Positions 62,837 to 64,000 of a DNA stretch of 64,000 nucleotides are shown here, piece after piece. The notes beneath the pieces were generated by a model, which saw only the letters and a program-made list of their open reading frames with translations, did not search any database and was not told where the DNA came from. A program made the position numbers and the translations under genes. The first letter of the stretch is position 1; every line of letters starts with the position of its first letter. The stretch comes from Bacteroidales bacterium (GTDB lineage: Bacteria > Bacteroidota > Bacteroidia > Bacteroidales > VadinHA17): positions 1 to 64,000 of the forward strand of contig JALONT010000006.1 in NCBI GenBank assembly GCA_025454795.1, written 5' to 3'.

Positions 62837-62837
62837 A

Positions 62838-62881
62838 AGTTTCAAGTTTCAGGTTAACGAGCAGCGAGCAACAATAACAAC
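62838..62881. repeat. Degenerate heptad region before the cofactor nucleotidyltransferase gene
   Basis: AGTTTCA is doubled at 62838-62851, and GAGCAGC/GAGCAAC form a 7-bp pair at 62859-62872. The stretch ends at the ATG at 62882. It looks like a decayed version of the perfect heptamer arrays before other start codons. Confidence 0.55.
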
Positions 62882-63475
62882 ATGTCAGAAATCTGGGGAA
62901 TCATTTTAGCTGCCGGAGAATCGAAGAGGATGGGAACTTCAAAGATGCTTTTGCCTTTTAAAGGGAAGACTATCATTGAAAATGTAATAGGTACTGTCGT
63001 AATGTCGGGTGTTGATAAGACCATTGTAGTCCTTGGTTCAGGAAGCAATGAGATACAGCAGATCATCGGTCGCCTGCCTGTAAAGTGCTGTTATAATGAG
63101 AATTATAAACAAGGAATGCTTTCATCGGTGAAATGCGGATTTAAAAATCTGCCTGAAAGATTCGACGCTGCTCTCATATTTCTTGGCGATCAGCCAATGG
63201 TTGAAATATCTGTGATAAACAATGTAATTGATGCATACCGGAATTCCGGAAAAGGAATTTTAATGCCGGTATCCTTAAACAAAAGGGGGCACCCGCTGAT
63301 GATTGACAGTAAATACAGGAATGAGATTGAGAGTCTTGACCAGGGAGAAGGTCTGCGCTCTCTAGCTCAAAAATTTTCCGATGATGTGCTTGAAGTTGAA
63401 GTAAATACATCATCGATCCTTAAAGATATTGATACAATGGACGATTATAATAATGAATTAAAACAAATCAGATAA
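62882..63475 (+). CDS. MocA-like molybdenum cofactor nucleotidyltransferase
   Basis: The 197-residue protein starts with the nucleotidyltransferase motif ILAAGESKRMGTSKMLLPF and carries the metal site in FLGDQPMV near residue 100. MocA-type enzymes attach CMP (or GMP in MobA) to molybdopterin; in a hydroxylase operon the CMP form is more likely. It is followed 2 bp later by the iron-sulfur subunit gene. Confidence 0.88.
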   Translation: MSEIWGIILAAGESKRMGTSKMLLPFKGKTIIENVIGTVVMSGVDKTIVVLGSGSNEIQQIIGRLPVKCCYNENYKQGMLSSVKCGFKNLPERFDAALIFLGDQPMVEISVINNVIDAYRNSGKGILMPVSLNKRGHPLMIDSKYRNEIESLDQGEGLRSLAQKFSDDVLEVEVNTSSILKDIDTMDDYNNELKQIR

Positions 63476-63477
63476 AC

Positions 63478-63954
63478 ATGGAAGAGACGATTCGTTTTTC
63501 ATTAAATGGTAAAAAACAGGAGGTCCGCATTGATCCCTCGCAGACTCTGTTATGGGTCCTTCGGAATCATTTTGGACTTACAGGTACCAAATACGGCTGT
63601 GGAACAGGATTCTGCGGAGCCTGTACTGTTATTATCAACAAGGAGGCTGTCAGATCATGTATGCTTCCGGTAAGTGATGTTGCCGGGAAGAAAGTTGTGA
63701 CTATCGAAGGGCTTGCCAGAAAAGGAAAACTGCATCCTGTCCAGAAGGCTTTCCTGGAGCATGATGCGCTCCAGTGTGGCTTTTGCACTCCCGGAATGAT
63801 AATGACTGTTGCAGCTCTTCTGATGAAAAGTCCTTCTCCTTCGGTCGAGGAAATAAATGCCGGGTTAGAGGATAATCTCTGCCGCTGCGGGGCACATAAC
63901 AGGATAGTTGATGCAGTTCAGATGGCTGCCGGTAAAATGAAAGGAGGGAAGTAA
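63478..63954 (+). CDS. [2Fe-2S] subunit of a xanthine dehydrogenase-family molybdenum hydroxylase
   Basis: The 158-residue protein has both clusters of the small subunit. The plant-type motif is CGTGFCGACTV plus a later cysteine in VRSC, and the C-terminal helical cluster is in QCGFCTPGM and LCRCGAH. It passes electrons from the molybdopterin subunit. The larger subunits should follow downstream, outside the window, and the reaction (aldehyde, xanthine or other) is unknown. Confidence 0.93.
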   Translation: MEETIRFSLNGKKQEVRIDPSQTLLWVLRNHFGLTGTKYGCGTGFCGACTVIINKEAVRSCMLPVSDVAGKKVVTIEGLARKGKLHPVQKAFLEHDALQCGFCTPGMIMTVAALLMKSPSPSVEEINAGLEDNLCRCGAHNRIVDAVQMAAGKMKGGK

Positions 63955-63956
63955 TT

Positions 63957-64000
63957 ATGAAAAAAACAGAAATAATGAAACAAAAATCATCCGCCAATCC
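63957..64000 (+). CDS. Start of a downstream gene, cut by the window edge
   Basis: An ATG at 63957 follows the strong ribosome-binding-like GGAGGG at 63943-63948 and the stop of the [2Fe-2S] subunit gene by 2 bp. Only 14 complete codons are visible (MKKTEIMKQKSSAN). By context it is probably the molybdopterin- or FAD-binding subunit of the hydroxylase. Confidence 0.5.
   Translation, partial: MKKTEIMKQKSSAN

Overview
The window looks like a chromosomal segment of an anaerobic, amino-acid-fermenting member of the Bacteroidetes (Bacteroidales/Marinilabiliales-like). The evidence is the gldF-gldG pair, a DUF3078 protein, a reg_prop/Y_Y_Y/SpoIIE sensor, several promoter-like TAnnTTTG boxes of the Bacteroidetes type, low GC, [FeFe]-hydrogenase genes, ferredoxin-dependent 2-oxoacid oxidoreductases and tryptophanase. 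This placement is inference from gene content. No rRNA, tRNA, CRISPR array, phage or complete insertion sequence was found.

Layout. 1-9.2 kb: GntP permease behind a heptamer repeat array, a large sensor phosphatase, a beta-CASP RNA hydrolase, a YgjP-like protein, a metallophosphoesterase and a NUDIX hydrolase. 9.2-25.5 kb: a hydrogenase and redox-sensing island. A leftward operon encodes a small [2Fe-2S] protein, a sensory H-cluster protein with a PAS domain and a PP2C/SpoIIE phosphatase. It diverges from a rightward operon hydC-hydB-hydA, a second H-cluster protein fused to a histidine kinase, a response regulator, a REC-histidine kinase, rex and a ribF paralogue. The maturase genes hydG and hydE and a double TM1266-like protein follow; hydF is not in the window. 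25.7-35.6 kb: peptide and amino-acid catabolism (C69 dipeptidase, ADP-forming acyl-CoA synthetase, ACT protein, PaaK ligase, aminotransferase, four-subunit 2-oxoacid:ferredoxin oxidoreductase). 35.6-50.9 kb: housekeeping genes (nadD, gmk, yicC, pheT, surE, lpxB, ubiA-like), tryptophanase joined to a truncated MATE gene, a DUF3078 protein and a SpoIID protein. 51-57 kb: gldF, gldG, a DUF4340 protein, dnaN, an exonuclease and an FAH-family protein. 57-64 kb: an unknown protein, a Tat-exported Gfo/Idh oxidoreductase cut by an in-frame stop, tatA, an amidase lipoprotein, and the start of a molybdenum hydroxylase operon that runs off the window.

How it works together (inference). Peptides and amino acids would be transaminated, oxidised by ferredoxin-dependent enzymes to acyl-CoAs and converted to acids with ATP yield. 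Reduced ferredoxin and NADH would then reach the hydrogenase-like HydABC complex. The island is rich in redox sensing: two sensory H-cluster proteins, one linked to a phosphatase and one to a kinase, the NADH sensor Rex, and what look like two back-to-back Rex operators in the divergent promoter region.

Main points of interest: (1) HydA keeps the four H-cluster cysteines but has lost the proton-relay residues corresponding to C299, E279 and E282 of Clostridium pasteurianum CpI, as well as K358, and none of the three H-cluster proteins here has the catalytic cysteine; (2) the dual Rex-like operator and a 9-mer repeated three times upstream of hydC; (3) heptanucleotide repeat arrays placed directly before start codons; (4) a dispersed CACAGAG-type repeat that runs into the ends of genes; (5) a nonsense codon in the Gfo/Idh gene and a tnaA/MATE deletion junction.
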